From: G051903925 sp051903925
GTDB taxonomy: Bacteria; Pseudomonadota; Alphaproteobacteria; Zavarziniales; Zavarziniaceae
Assembly: GCF_051903925.1 (NCBI RefSeq)
Contig: NZ_CP173678.1
Location: 1,240,001 to 1,304,000 of the forward strand
DNA length: 64,000 bases
Direction: 5' to 3'
Of this stretch, positions 34,637 to 43,497 are shown one piece after another. Numbering within the stretch: the stretch's first letter is position 1; every line of letters begins with the position of its first letter. The notes below the pieces were generated by a model. The model saw only the letters and a list, made by a program, of their open reading frames with translations, did not search any database and was not told where the DNA came from. Position numbers and translations under genes: made by a program.

Positions 34637-36115
34637 TCAGGCGGCGACAGGGGCCGTCAGGACCCGCTCCGCCGGCAGGACGAGGCGGACGCTGGTGCCC
34701 CGGCCTGGCGTGCTCTCCAGCTCGACGCGGCCGCCATGGCGGGCCAGCAGGCCGCGGGTGATGGCAAAGCCCAGGCCCGCCCCCTCGCGCTCGTCGCGCG
34801 CCATCGCGTCGTGGGCGCGGACGCCGGAGAGCAGGCTGGCCACCTTGTCCGGCGGCATGCCGCAGCCGGTGTCGTCGATGCGGATCGTCACCCCCTCCAC
34901 GCTGCCCTCCACGGTCACGACGATGCGATCGCCCGATCCCGTGAACTTGACCGCGTTGGCCAGGATGTTGGCCAGTGCCTGGCGCAGGGCCCGGCGGTCG
35001 GCCCACACGGCGACGCCCCGGCGATCTTCCGCCGCGCGTTCGAGCACGACGCCCTGGGCTTCGGCCTTGGTGGCGACCAGGGTCTGGGCGGCGGCGATGG
35101 TTTCGTCGAGGTCGACCTGCTCGACCTTCAGGGCGAACTCGCCCGCGTCGAGGCGGGACAGGTCGAGCAGGTCGTTGACCAGCGACAGCAGGTGCCGGCC
35201 GCTGTCCTCCACATGCGCCACGTATTGGGTATAGCGGGGCGAGCCGGCAGGCCCGAACAGGCCCATGCGCATGATCTCGGCAAAGCCGATCACGGCATTG
35301 AGCGGGGTGCGCAGCTCGTGGCTCATCTGCGCCAGGAAACGGCTCTTGCCCAGGCTTGCCTGTTCCGCTTCGACGCGCGCCGCCTCGAGCTCGGTCGTGC
35401 GGGCGGCGACGCGGGCGTCGAGCTCGCGGTTGAGGCGCACCAGGTCGGCCTGCACCTCGGCCCGCTCGGCCCGGATCGTGGCCCGGCTGTGCGCGGCGGC
35501 GGCGCTGGCCTGGGTGATGATGGCGATGCCCGAGGCCAGGTTGACGACGAAGGCAATGCTACGCAGATGCGGCGGCACCGGGTCTGGCGGCAGCAGGCGC
35601 AGCAGCTCGGCCAGCAGCAGCAGCCCAGCCAGGACGATCGCGCCCAGCGCCGCCCGCCGGGTCAGGCCGGGTGTGCCGGCGACGCCGGTCGAGGCCAGGC
35701 CCGCGATCAGCAGCACCAGCGCCGGCGACTGGACACCGCCGGTGGTGCCGGCAATCGCCAGGACCGAAATCGTGCCGTGCGCCGCGGCCTGGGCCAGCAC
35801 GGTGCGGATCGGCCAGCCATGGCGCAGCAGCAGGCAGCAGGCCACCGGCCATGCCATCGTGTAGGCATAGGCCAGCCACTGCGGGAGGCTGATCGCCGGC
35901 TGGATCAACAGCGCGATGCCGGCATTGGCGCCGATGAGCGCCGCCACCGTCAGCATGTAGATGACCAGCGCCACCGGCGCACTGTCCTGCACCGCCGCGG
36001 CCGAGGGCAGGAACGGCCGGACCACCGCCTGCGTCAGGCGATGGACGCCCGAATCCCGGACGCCGCCAAGCGATCCGGGCGGCGCGGACGGGTCAGGGGG
36101 AAGCGGCGTGCTCAA
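34637..36115 (-). CDS. Membrane sensor histidine kinase
   Basis: About 492 residues. Five or six transmembrane helices fill roughly the first 200 residues (VALVIYMLTVAALIGANAGIALL onward), then a coiled coil (AEVQADLVRLNRELDARV). The HisKA box has the phospho-accepting His in FLAQMSHELRTPLNAVIGF, followed by HATPase_c with the N-box NILANAVKFT and G-boxes DDTGCGM and GAGLGFAITR. It resembles the PleC/DivJ-type MASE-less kinases of alphaproteobacteria; no partner regulator is adjacent. The frame extends to TTG 36181, but a promoter overlaps that region, so TTG 36115 or GTG 36025 is more likely the start. Confidence 0.85.
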   Translation of the reverse strand: MSTPLPPDPSAPPGSLGGVRDSGVHRLTQAVVRPFLPSAAAVQDSAPVALVIYMLTVAALIGANAGIALLIQPAISLPQWLAYAYTMAWPVACCLLLRHGWPIRTVLAQAAAHGTISVLAIAGTTGGVQSPALVLLIAGLASTGVAGTPGLTRRAALGAIVLAGLLLLAELLRLLPPDPVPPHLRSIAFVVNLASGIAIITQASAAAAHSRATIRAERAEVQADLVRLNRELDARVAARTTELEAARVEAEQASLGKSRFLAQMSHELRTPLNAVIGFAEIMRMGLFGPAGSPRYTQYVAHVEDSGRHLLSLVNDLLDLSRLDAGEFALKVEQVDLDETIAAAQTLVATKAEAQGVVLERAAEDRRGVAVWADRRALRQALANILANAVKFTGSGDRIVVTVEGSVEGVTIRIDDTGCGMPPDKVASLLSGVRAHDAMARDEREGAGLGFAITRGLLARHGGRVELESTPGRGTSVRLVLPAERVLTAPVAA

Positions 36116-36142
36116 GGGGTGGTGGATCCGGGATCTGCCATC

Positions 36143-36171
36143 ATGAAAACGCGGCAGGGTGTTAGTGTCAA
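36143..36171 (-). promoter_or_regulatory. Sigma-70-type promoter for the histidine kinase gene
   Basis: On the minus strand a perfect -35 TTGACA (36166-36171) is followed after 17 bp by TTTCAT (36143-36148) as -10. It lies in the gap after the TPP-enzyme gene and overlaps the longest kinase reading frame, which argues for a downstream start codon and for independent transcription. Confidence 0.55.
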
Positions 36172-36221
36172 GTATAGACAATTCGCCGGCAGAGGAGGAA
36201 GCGCCGTTCCACCGGCGGGGC

Positions 36222-37910
36222 TCAGGTCGCGGCGCCGCGCAGCGCGCTGAGCGTTGTACGGGTGGTGATCGCCTCTGGATCCAGGGCCAGCGTCAGGAGG
36301 GCGGGACGCCCCTCCGCCAGTGCCGCCAGGGCGGCGTCCAGGGCGGGCTCCAGCGCTGCGGTGGCGGTCACGGCCTGGCCGAAAGCGCCGAAGGCCCGGG
36401 CGAAGGCCGCGAAATCGGGATTGCGCAGGTCGGTTGCGAAGGGCTGGCCGGGATAGCGCCGTTCCTGGTGCATGCGGATCGTGCCGTACATGCCGTTGTC
36501 GACCACCAGGATCAGGGGGGCGGCGCCATGCAGCATGGCCGTCGCGATCTCTGTCCCCGACATCAGGAAGCCGCCATCGCCGACAAAGGCGCAGACGGTA
36601 CGGCGCGGGGCGACCAGGGCCGCCGCGATGGCCGCAGGTACGGCATAGCCCATCGCCCCGCTGGTCGGAGCCAGCTGGGTGCGGTAGGCGCCATAGGGCC
36701 AGAAGCGCTGGACCCAGCCGGAGAAGTTGCCGGCGTCGTTGACCATGATCGTGTCGCGCGGCAGGCGCTGCCGCAGCAGGGTCATGAGCACACCCATGTC
36801 GAGCGCGCCCGGCGCCGTCGCGGGCACGGCGGCCGCCTGGTAGTCGGCGCGCGCGGCCGCCCACCAGTCGTGCCACGCCGGCCTGATGGGCGGCGGCAGG
36901 GCGGCCAGCGCGGCCGCCAGCGGGGGCATGGTGGCGACGAGCCCCAGGTCCGGCTGGTAGACCCGGCCCAGTTCGCCTACGTCGGGATGGACATGGAGCA
37001 GGGCCTGGGTCGGCACGGGCGGCACGACCAGCGCATAGCCCTGGGTCGTGATCTCGCCCAGGCGCGCGCCCAGGACCAGGAGCAGGTCGGCCGCCCGCAC
37101 GCGGGCCGCCAGCGCGGGGTCGGTTCCGGTGCCCAGTTCGCCGACATGGGCCAGGCTGGCCGGGGGCACGATGTCCTGGCAGCGGAACGAGGCGGCGACC
37201 GGCAGCGACCAGCGCTCGGCAAAGGCCGTGACATCGGCCGCGGCCGCAGGCGTCCAGCCACCGCCGCCGACCACGACCAAAGGACGCTTGGCCTGGGCCA
37301 GGCGTGCGGCCAGCGCGGCGACATCCTCGGCCGCCGGGCGGATCGCCGTGGGCCGCACGGGCGGCGTGTCGGCGACCGTGACCACCTCCGCCAGGACATC
37401 CTCGGGCAGGGAGAGAACGACCGGGCCGGGGCGGCCCGCCTGCATGACGTGGAAGGCACGGGCCAGCAGTTCCGGCAGGCGGGAGGCGTCCGTCACCTCT
37501 GCCGCCCACTTGGCGGTCCAGCCGAACAGCCGCTCGACATCGAATTCCTGGAAGCCCTCGCGGCCGCGGGCGGCGCGCTCCACCTGGCCCAGCAGCAGCA
37601 GGACGGGCGTCGAATCCTGGAACGCGGTGTGGATGCCGATCGCGGCGTGGCAGGCGCCAGGCCCGCGCGTGGCAAAGACGACGTGCGCCCGGCCCGTCAG
37701 CTTGGCCGCTGCCTCCGCCATGTTGGCGGCCGCCGCCTCGTGCCGGCAGACGATGGTGCGGATGCGGTCCGCCCGCGCGCGCAAGGCGTCCAGCGCCGGC
37801 AGGTAGCTCTCGCCCGGGACGCAGAAGACGTGGGTCGCGCCGTGTGTGACCAGTGCATCGACCAGGACCTCGCCCCCGGTCCTGGCCCGGGGTGCCGCAT
37901 CCTGGCTCAT
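36222..37910 (-). CDS. Thiamine-diphosphate-dependent enzyme (acetolactate synthase large-subunit-like)
   Basis: 562 residues with all three TPP-enzyme domains. The PYR domain has GATHVFCVPGESYLPALDAL and the catalytic Glu58 in CRHEAAAANMAEA. The central domain has RPLVVVGGGGW. The PP domain (about 400-545) has GDGGFLMSGTEIATAM...NGMYGT, the Mg-TPP motif. Biosynthetic IlvB usually pairs with ilvN, which is absent here, and an oxalyl-CoA decarboxylase or benzoylformate decarboxylase-like role is possible; substrate unknown. ATG 37910 is 7 bp after the stop of pagL, so the two are co-transcribed. Confidence 0.88.
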   Translation of the reverse strand: MSQDAAPRARTGGEVLVDALVTHGATHVFCVPGESYLPALDALRARADRIRTIVCRHEAAAANMAEAAAKLTGRAHVVFATRGPGACHAAIGIHTAFQDSTPVLLLLGQVERAARGREGFQEFDVERLFGWTAKWAAEVTDASRLPELLARAFHVMQAGRPGPVVLSLPEDVLAEVVTVADTPPVRPTAIRPAAEDVAALAARLAQAKRPLVVVGGGGWTPAAAADVTAFAERWSLPVAASFRCQDIVPPASLAHVGELGTGTDPALAARVRAADLLLVLGARLGEITTQGYALVVPPVPTQALLHVHPDVGELGRVYQPDLGLVATMPPLAAALAALPPPIRPAWHDWWAAARADYQAAAVPATAPGALDMGVLMTLLRQRLPRDTIMVNDAGNFSGWVQRFWPYGAYRTQLAPTSGAMGYAVPAAIAAALVAPRRTVCAFVGDGGFLMSGTEIATAMLHGAAPLILVVDNGMYGTIRMHQERRYPGQPFATDLRNPDFAAFARAFGAFGQAVTATAALEPALDAALAALAEGRPALLTLALDPEAITTRTTLSALRGAAT

Positions 37911-37917
37911 GCCGCGG

Positions 37918-38466
37918 TCAGTTGCCGAACAGGCTGCCGAGCGGGGCGACGTAGGTCAGCGCCACGCTTTCGACGCCCGGATTGCGGTCGGTGATGCCGG
38001 CGTTCGAGATGTGGTTGAAGCTGACGGCGATGCGGCCGCCATTGTCCAGCGGCAGGCCGATCTCGATCTGGCTGCGGAACTCGATCACGCTGCCGATGTC
38101 CTTGCCATCGCCTTCGTGGAACAGGCCGGGGGCAAAGCTGGGCGTGATGATGATCGGGCCCAGGGGGATGTCCCACAGGACGCCGATGAAGCCGTGCAGC
38201 GCGCCATCCGTCGTCACCATGCCGCCGGCGAAGGGATGGGCATAGAGGAACGAGGCGCCGGAGCGGTATTCCAGCCGAAACTCCGCCGCGTCATCGTCCC
38301 GGTGCAGCACGTCGAACCAGCCCGCGCTGAAGGCCAGTGAATCGCCCTCCTGCGCCAAGGCCGGGCCGGTCCCAACGGACGCCGTGCCCAAGAGCGCCGC
38401 CAGCGCCGCGATTGCAAATTGTCCTGCCCGCACGTTGGTCCCCCGACCGATCTTTGCACGGGACAT
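37918..38466 (-). CDS. pagL: Lipid A 3-O-deacylase (PagL family), outer membrane
   Basis: 182 residues with a signal peptide (about 12-39, ending ALA-Q) and an 8-stranded barrel-like pattern ending in aromatic residues. The catalytic triad of PagL is conserved with exact spacing: His152 and Ser154 in FNHISNAG and Glu166 in NPGVES. It would remove the 3-linked acyl chain of lipid A at the outer membrane. GTG 38433 with GGGGGA upstream is an alternative start that gives a cleaner signal peptide. It is the first gene of a pair with the TPP enzyme. Confidence 0.88.
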   Translation of the reverse strand: MSRAKIGRGTNVRAGQFAIAALAALLGTASVGTGPALAQEGDSLAFSAGWFDVLHRDDDAAEFRLEYRSGASFLYAHPFAGGMVTTDGALHGFIGVLWDIPLGPIIITPSFAPGLFHEGDGKDIGSVIEFRSQIEIGLPLDNGGRIAVSFNHISNAGITDRNPGVESVALTYVAPLGSLFGN

Positions 38467-38616
38467 TAGGGCCGAAGCGGTGGTGCCGTCCATAGCGCGG
38501 CCCCACGGCCACCCAGGGCCGCTTGGAGGTTGGGGCCTGGCCGCCGGCGGACGCGTACGGGATAATTTCGACACAGCCCTTGCGCGAAACTTGGAGTTGC
38601 CTCCATCTTTCGCGTC

Positions 38617-38826
38617 ATGGGACGCCACGCCGATCGCATGATCCACCGTGCCGCGCGTCGGGTGCTGACCGCACACGGCGCGGGCGCGCTGTCGTTCTGC
38701 GAATCGCGTGCGCGCGAGCGACTGCGTGCCGGCGACAGCCAGGCCTTCTGCCTGTGGTTCCGGATCCGGGCCGTGGTCGAGGCGCAGCAGTTGGCACGCC
38801 CCGGCCTGGGCCGGCGGCTGAACTGA
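38617..38826 (+). CDS. Small conserved-type hypothetical protein, 69 aa
   Basis: A short helical protein (IHRAARRVLTAHGAGAL, then RARERLRAGDSQAFCLWFRIRAVVEAQQL). The pattern A..L...HG..A...A..RA.E...AGD...W..I..AV matches a type of small alphaproteobacterial protein of unknown function that I recognise only by pattern. It lies alone between divergent pagL and convergent PAP2. ATG 38638 is an alternative start. No ribosome-binding site is strong. Confidence 0.6.
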   Translation: MGRHADRMIHRAARRVLTAHGAGALSFCESRARERLRAGDSQAFCLWFRIRAVVEAQQLARPGLGRRLN

Positions 38827-38836
38827 GGGTGCCGCG

Positions 38837-39547
38837 TCAGTCGCCGCGCCGGCCGCGGGCCAGGACCGCAACCATCCAGCAGAACAGGGCCCAGGCCGCG
38901 CCGGCCGTCCATCCGGCCAGCACGTCGCTGGGATAGTGCACGCCAAGATAGATCCGGCTGAGCCCGACGAGAAGCGTGAGGCCGACGGCCAGCCCCATCA
39001 GGTAGATCTTGCGCGCGGTGTCCGCCTCCACCTTCGCGACAAGGGCGCCAAGCGTGAGGTAGGTCGCGGCCGAGACCATGGCATGGGCGCTGGGAAAGCT
39101 GGACGTGTAGACGTCGACGCCATGCGCCACCAGGTCGGGCCGTGGCCGCAGGAAGACCGACTTCAGCAGCGTGTTCAGCGCCAGCGCGCCACCGCCCGCC
39201 GCGATCGCCACCAGCGCCTGCCCGCCACGGCGGCGCATCGCCAGATAGGCCGCGGTCGCCAGGGTGACCAGCGCCAGGACCGTGATGCTGCCCAGCGCCG
39301 TCACGTCGGTCAGTGCCACCTGCAGCCACAGCGGGCCGATCGGCTGGGCGTGGTCGCCCGGCTGGCGAAGCGCCAGCAGGATCGCCTCGTCCAGGGCCTG
39401 GGTCTCGCCCTCCATGACCTCGGACGCCAGTGCCAGGACCAGGCTGCCCAGGCCCACTGCCGCCAGGAAGATGCCCAGGATGACCGCCTCGCGCCGCCGC
39501 GCCAGAGGCAGCAGGAGGGTGCGGAAGGTCTGCAGCAAGGATGGCAT
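38837..39547 (-). CDS. PAP2-family membrane phosphatase
   Basis: 236 residues with six transmembrane helices. The three phosphatase motifs are intact: KSVFLRPRP, SFPSAHAMV and SRIYLGVHYPSDVLAG (catalytic His in the second, His/Asp in the third). It probably acts on lipid phosphates such as undecaprenyl diphosphate or phosphatidylglycerophosphate, with the active site facing the periplasm. ATG 39547 has CAGGAG about 13 nt upstream. The 284-bp gap to the next gene holds no feature I can support. Confidence 0.88.
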   Translation of the reverse strand: MPSLLQTFRTLLLPLARRREAVILGIFLAAVGLGSLVLALASEVMEGETQALDEAILLALRQPGDHAQPIGPLWLQVALTDVTALGSITVLALVTLATAAYLAMRRRGGQALVAIAAGGGALALNTLLKSVFLRPRPDLVAHGVDVYTSSFPSAHAMVSAATYLTLGALVAKVEADTARKIYLMGLAVGLTLLVGLSRIYLGVHYPSDVLAGWTAGAAWALFCWMVAVLARGRRGD

Positions 39548-39831
39548 GAGGGCGACGGGCACTCCTGTTGCGCGCCACGAACATGGGGCGCGGGGACTCC
39601 GGGGCCAAGGGGCTGGCATTGTCCGCCGGCCGATCACGGCAATGACACTGGCCCGTTATTGTGCAGCGCGATAGAACCGGAAGGGGCAGGGGGAGACTGA
39701 CTCGGCATGATCGTTGTTCGCGCCTTGAGTGTCGGGATGGCTGGTCAGGCGGGCCGGGCCACGGCATCGGAATGGCTGCGAACCGCATGGCGGCACCCCG
39801 GTTCCCTGGCCCGTGATGGCGGGGGCAGCGA

Positions 39832-40491
39832 GTGAGCGCGCGGCGCCGGTCTGCCGGCGGGCCGGCCTGGCGGGGGATCCTGCTGGCGCTGGTCCTGGGT
39901 GTGGGCATGTGTGGTGTGGGCCCGGGCGCTGCGTGGGCCTCGACCGACCGCACGCTGGGCGAGGCAACGGGTCGCAGCGTGATCCCGGTGTCGCTGGTCG
40001 CAACCCCCGTCTGGGCCGATGTCGTCGCCCGCATGGCGCGCATGAAGGAGGCCCGGCCCTGCACCGCCAATACCTATGGCGCGTGCCCCTTGCGCGAATT
40101 CCAGGCGGCGCTGTTCCGCATGGGCGCGCAGCCGCGGATCCGCCAGTTGGCCAGTGTCCATCGCCTGGTGAACGCGGTGCGCTATGTCAGTGATGGCGAC
40201 AATTACGGTCGTGACGACTATTGGGCGACGCCGCGACAGTTCTTCTATCGCGGTGGCGATTGCGAGGACTATGCGATCGCCAAGATGTGGGCGCTGCTGC
40301 AGCTGGGTTTCCACCCCGCTTCGATGAAGGTGCTGGTCCTGCGCCATGCGGGGCGTGGCATCGACCATGCCGTGCTGCAGGTCGAGCTGGACGGCAGCAC
40401 CTATATCCTGGACAACGAGAAGGCGCGCATCGGCGGCCCCGTCCTGCTCCAGGGCTTCGAGACGATCTACGGCGTCAGCTTCGGCGGCTGA
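39832..40491 (+). CDS. Periplasmic transglutaminase-like cysteine protease (BTLCP, LapG family)
   Basis: 219 residues. The signal peptide at 12-37 ends at AWA. The C93 protease triad is conserved: Cys144 in YRGGDCEDYAI, His179 in IDHAVLQV and Asp194 in YILDNE. LapG of this family cleaves the N-terminus of large adhesins and is controlled by the c-di-GMP receptor LapD. No adhesin, lapD or type I secretion gene is within the window. It has a GTG start with GGGGGCAGCGA upstream. The substrate here is unknown; a role in surface attachment is inferred from family. Confidence 0.85.
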   Translation: MSARRRSAGGPAWRGILLALVLGVGMCGVGPGAAWASTDRTLGEATGRSVIPVSLVATPVWADVVARMARMKEARPCTANTYGACPLREFQAALFRMGAQPRIRQLASVHRLVNAVRYVSDGDNYGRDDYWATPRQFFYRGGDCEDYAIAKMWALLQLGFHPASMKVLVLRHAGRGIDHAVLQVELDGSTYILDNEKARIGGPVLLQGFETIYGVSFGG

Positions 40492-40580
40492 GCCGGAGGC
40501 TGTCGGCGCCCTGCGCGCAACCGCGCATGTGGTACCGGGTCGCAATGGCCGCGCCGGGGGCAATCCCTAATGTGGCGGCC

Positions 40581-41609
40581 ATGACGCTCAGCATGGCCGC
40601 ACCCGGGATGGACCTGCCGCCGCAGCGGCGCGCCGTGGCGGCGTGGCTGCTGCTGGTCTATGCCCTGATCTTCGTGATGGTGCTGGTCGGCGGGATGACC
40701 CGCCTGACCGATTCCGGACTGTCCATCGTCGAGTGGAAGCCGGTGACCGGGATCGTGCCGCCGCTGAGCCAAGCCGACTGGGACGGCGAATTCGCCAAGT
40801 ACAAGGCCAGCCCGCAATACCAGTTGCAGAACCACGGCATGGCGCTGGACGAGTTCAAGGCGATCTACTGGTGGGAATGGTCGCACCGCGCCTTTGGCCG
40901 CCTGATCGGCTTTGCCTTTGCCGTGCCGCTGCTGATCTTCTGGGTGCGCGGGGCGATCGACCGGTCGCTGGGCCTGCGCCTGGTCGGGATCCTGGTCCTG
41001 GGCGGGATGCAGGGGGCGCTGGGCTGGTTCATGGTGGCCAGCGGCCTGGTCGACCGGGTATCGGTCGCGCCGACCCGGCTGGCCGCGCACCTGGGCCTGG
41101 CGGTGTTGCTGCAGGCGCTGGTCCTGTGGACGGCGATGGACGTTGCCGGCTCTACCCGCCGCCGTGGCCGGGGGCGAGAGGCCCTGTGGGCCTGGGCCTT
41201 TGCCGGGTTCGTCTTCCTGCAGATGATCTCGGGCGCGCTGGTCGCCGGCATGGACGCGGGCCTGGTCTATACGACATGGCCGCTGATGGATGGGCGCCTG
41301 CTGCCGCTGGACTTGATGGACGACCCGCACGCGGCCCTGCAGCTGGTGCATCGCCTGATGGCCTATGTGGCGGTGGCGGGGGGCGTTGCCTTCGGCATCG
41401 CCATCTGGCGTCGCCATCCCTGGGGCCGGGCGCACCAGTTGGGGATTGCCATCGCCGTCATGGTCCTGGTCCAGGCGGGGATCGGCATCGCCACCCTGCT
41501 GCACGCCGTGCCGCTGCCCCTGGGCGTGCTGCACCAGGCCGGGGCGCTGGTCCTGTTCAGCCTGGCGATCGCGGCGCTGCACGCCCTGACCGGGCCGAAG
41601 AGCGCCTGA
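40581..41609 (+). CDS. ctaA: Heme A synthase (CtaA/COX15, type 2)
   Basis: 342 residues with eight transmembrane helices. The heme-ligand histidines are in EWSHRAFGR, RLAAHLGLA, QLVHRLMAY and VLHQAGAL. GGMTRLTDSGLSIVEWKPVTGIVPPL is the COX15-type N-terminus of alphaproteobacteria and mitochondria, which lacks the extracytoplasmic Cys pair of Bacillus CtaA. It converts heme O to heme A for aa3-type cytochrome oxidases. No other cytochrome oxidase genes adjoin it. Several in-frame ATGs exist; 40581 is used. Confidence 0.95.
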   Translation: MTLSMAAPGMDLPPQRRAVAAWLLLVYALIFVMVLVGGMTRLTDSGLSIVEWKPVTGIVPPLSQADWDGEFAKYKASPQYQLQNHGMALDEFKAIYWWEWSHRAFGRLIGFAFAVPLLIFWVRGAIDRSLGLRLVGILVLGGMQGALGWFMVASGLVDRVSVAPTRLAAHLGLAVLLQALVLWTAMDVAGSTRRRGRGREALWAWAFAGFVFLQMISGALVAGMDAGLVYTTWPLMDGRLLPLDLMDDPHAALQLVHRLMAYVAVAGGVAFGIAIWRRHPWGRAHQLGIAIAVMVLVQAGIGIATLLHAVPLPLGVLHQAGALVLFSLAIAALHALTGPKSA

Positions 41610-41750
41610 GCGGGTAAGCCTGGCCGGGGCCAGTTCGATCGGCGGCGGCCTGGAAACCGGGACATCCCGGCGCGGCCTACACACCTGCCGTGCGGGACCG
41701 GCATGGCCGTCGGGGATGACGCGGACGCGACGCCGGGGCACCATCGTCGC

Positions 41751-42992
41751 ATGACGATCAACGCAGAAGCGGCCGGGACCGGCGGGCGCTCCGGCCCGGG
41801 CTTGGCCCTTGGCCTGTCGGCGCTGGGCCATGCCTATTCCCACCTGACCATGCTGCTCTATGCGACCGTGGTCCTGGTCCTGGCGCGCGAATGGCAGGTG
41901 CCGTACGACGACCTCGCCTGGCTCTCGATCCCCGCCTATGTGCTGTTCGGCCTGGGCGCCCTGCCGGCGGGATGGCTGGGCGACCGCTGGAGTTCCGCCG
42001 GGATGATGGCGGTGTTCTTCTTTGGCGTGGGGGGCGGCTGCATCGTGGCAGGCCTGGCCACCGGTCCCATGGGGCTGCTGGCTGGCCTGGCCCTGATCGG
42101 GCTCTTCGGCTCGATCTACCACCCCGTCGGCATCGCTTGGCTGGCGCGGCAGGCGCGGAACACGGGCCGCGCCTTTGGCATCAATGGGGTGTTCGGCAGC
42201 CTGGGCACCGCCGGGGCGGCGGCGACCGCGGGCGTGCTGGCCGACCTGTGGGGCTGGCGGGCCGCGTTCCTGGTGCCGGGGGCCGTCATCCTGGCGACGG
42301 GGGCGGTGTTCGTCGCGCTGATGGCCAGCGGCCATATCCGCGACGGCCAGGCGCTGGCCAAGCCCGCTGCTGCCGCGCCCTCGCGCGCCGACGTGCGCCG
42401 CGCCTTCTGGGTGCTGACGGTCACCATGATCATGGGCGGGCTGATCTTCCAGTCGGTCTCGGTCGGCCTGCCCAAGCTGTTCGAGGAGCGGCAGGTGGGC
42501 GCGCTGCTGGGGGGTGCCACGGGCGTCGGCCTGATGGTCAGCCTGGTCTATGCCCTGTCGGCGGTTGCCCAGGTCGTGGGAGGCGAACTGTCCGACCGCC
42601 ATTCCCTGCGCCTGGTCTATTTCCTGGCGCAGCTGCTGCAGGTGCCGGTGGCGCTGCTGGCGGCCGGCCTGGGCGGGCCTGGGCTGGTCGCGGCGGCGAC
42701 GGTCATGGTCTCGCTCAACGCGGCCTCCACCCCGGCCGAGAACGCGCTGCTGGCGCGCTACACGCCCGAGCGGTGGCGGGGTCGGGCCTTTGGCGTGAAG
42801 TTCCTGCTGACGCTGGGCGTCTCGTCCGTCGGCGTGTCGCTGGCGCCGCTGCTCTATGCCCGGTTCGGCACGCTGGACGCGCTGCTGGTCGTGGTCGCGG
42901 CCTTTGCCGCGGTCGCAGCCGTCTTTGCCGTGCTGCTGCCGGCCGATCGGCGCCAGCCGCGCGCGCTGCCCATGGTGTCGCCCGCCGAGTGA
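41751..42992 (+). CDS. MFS transporter
   Basis: 413 residues, 12 predicted helices. Features are ALGHAYSHLTMLLYATVVLVLA at the start, LPAGWLGDRWSSAGMM (loop 2-3 motif), and a central loop followed by VTMIMGGLIFQSVSVGLPKLFEER. The family looks like the NarK/FsmR-type or fosmidomycin-resistance-like exporters, but the substrate cannot be read. ATG 41703 is an in-frame alternative start. It is a single gene between ctaA and flbT with no obvious partner. Confidence 0.87.
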   Translation: MTINAEAAGTGGRSGPGLALGLSALGHAYSHLTMLLYATVVLVLAREWQVPYDDLAWLSIPAYVLFGLGALPAGWLGDRWSSAGMMAVFFFGVGGGCIVAGLATGPMGLLAGLALIGLFGSIYHPVGIAWLARQARNTGRAFGINGVFGSLGTAGAAATAGVLADLWGWRAAFLVPGAVILATGAVFVALMASGHIRDGQALAKPAAAAPSRADVRRAFWVLTVTMIMGGLIFQSVSVGLPKLFEERQVGALLGGATGVGLMVSLVYALSAVAQVVGGELSDRHSLRLVYFLAQLLQVPVALLAAGLGGPGLVAAATVMVSLNAASTPAENALLARYTPERWRGRAFGVKFLLTLGVSSVGVSLAPLLYARFGTLDALLVVVAAFAAVAAVFAVLLPADRRQPRALPMVSPAE

Positions 42993-43079
42993 AGGCATGC
43001 TGTGCACCTATTCGGATGGGTTGCACTGCGAACCACGCAGACGGCGGGTCGTGGCGACCCAGCGGGGCAGGGAGGAAGC

Positions 43080-43496
43080 ATGGAGCAGGCTGAGCTGACC
43101 AAGGTGGTCCTGAAGCCCGGCGAGCGGGTGCTGGTCAACGGCACCCTGATCGAGATGGCTGAGGACGGGTTGAAGATCGACCCGCGCGCCGTCTGGCTGA
43201 CCGACGAATCCATCCTGAAGCCGGAGGAGGCGAATTCCCCCGCGCGGCGCGTCCATCTGCTGGTCCAGGCGATCTATCTGGACCCCACGCAGTATGACGA
43301 GGTCTATCCCCAGGTCGTCTCCGCCATGGGCGAGATCGTGCGCACGACCATGCTGCGCGAAGTGATCGACAACATGGAACTGGTGTTCCAGTTGCTGCAG
43401 GATCGCCGCTTCGACATGGCGCTCAAGGCGTCCGCCGCCCTGGTGGCGTTCGAGACTGCCTTGCTGCGCGAGTATCCCTCGGGAGCGTCACTCTGA
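43080..43496 (+). CDS. flbT: Flagellar biosynthesis repressor FlbT
   Basis: 138 residues. The FlbT pattern is clear: VVLKPGERVLVNGTLIE, ESILKPEEANSPARRVHLLVQAIYL, then a helical C-terminal half (IVRTTMLREVIDNMELVFQLL). In Caulobacter, FlbT binds flagellin mRNA and links filament synthesis to hook completion. GGAGGAA precedes ATG 43080. FlaF, its usual neighbour, is not seen. One base separates its stop from the next ORF, so the two are coupled. It suggests that flagellin genes are elsewhere in the genome. Confidence 0.87.
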   Translation: MEQAELTKVVLKPGERVLVNGTLIEMAEDGLKIDPRAVWLTDESILKPEEANSPARRVHLLVQAIYLDPTQYDEVYPQVVSAMGEIVRTTMLREVIDNMELVFQLLQDRRFDMALKASAALVAFETALLREYPSGASL

Positions 43497-43497
43497 G

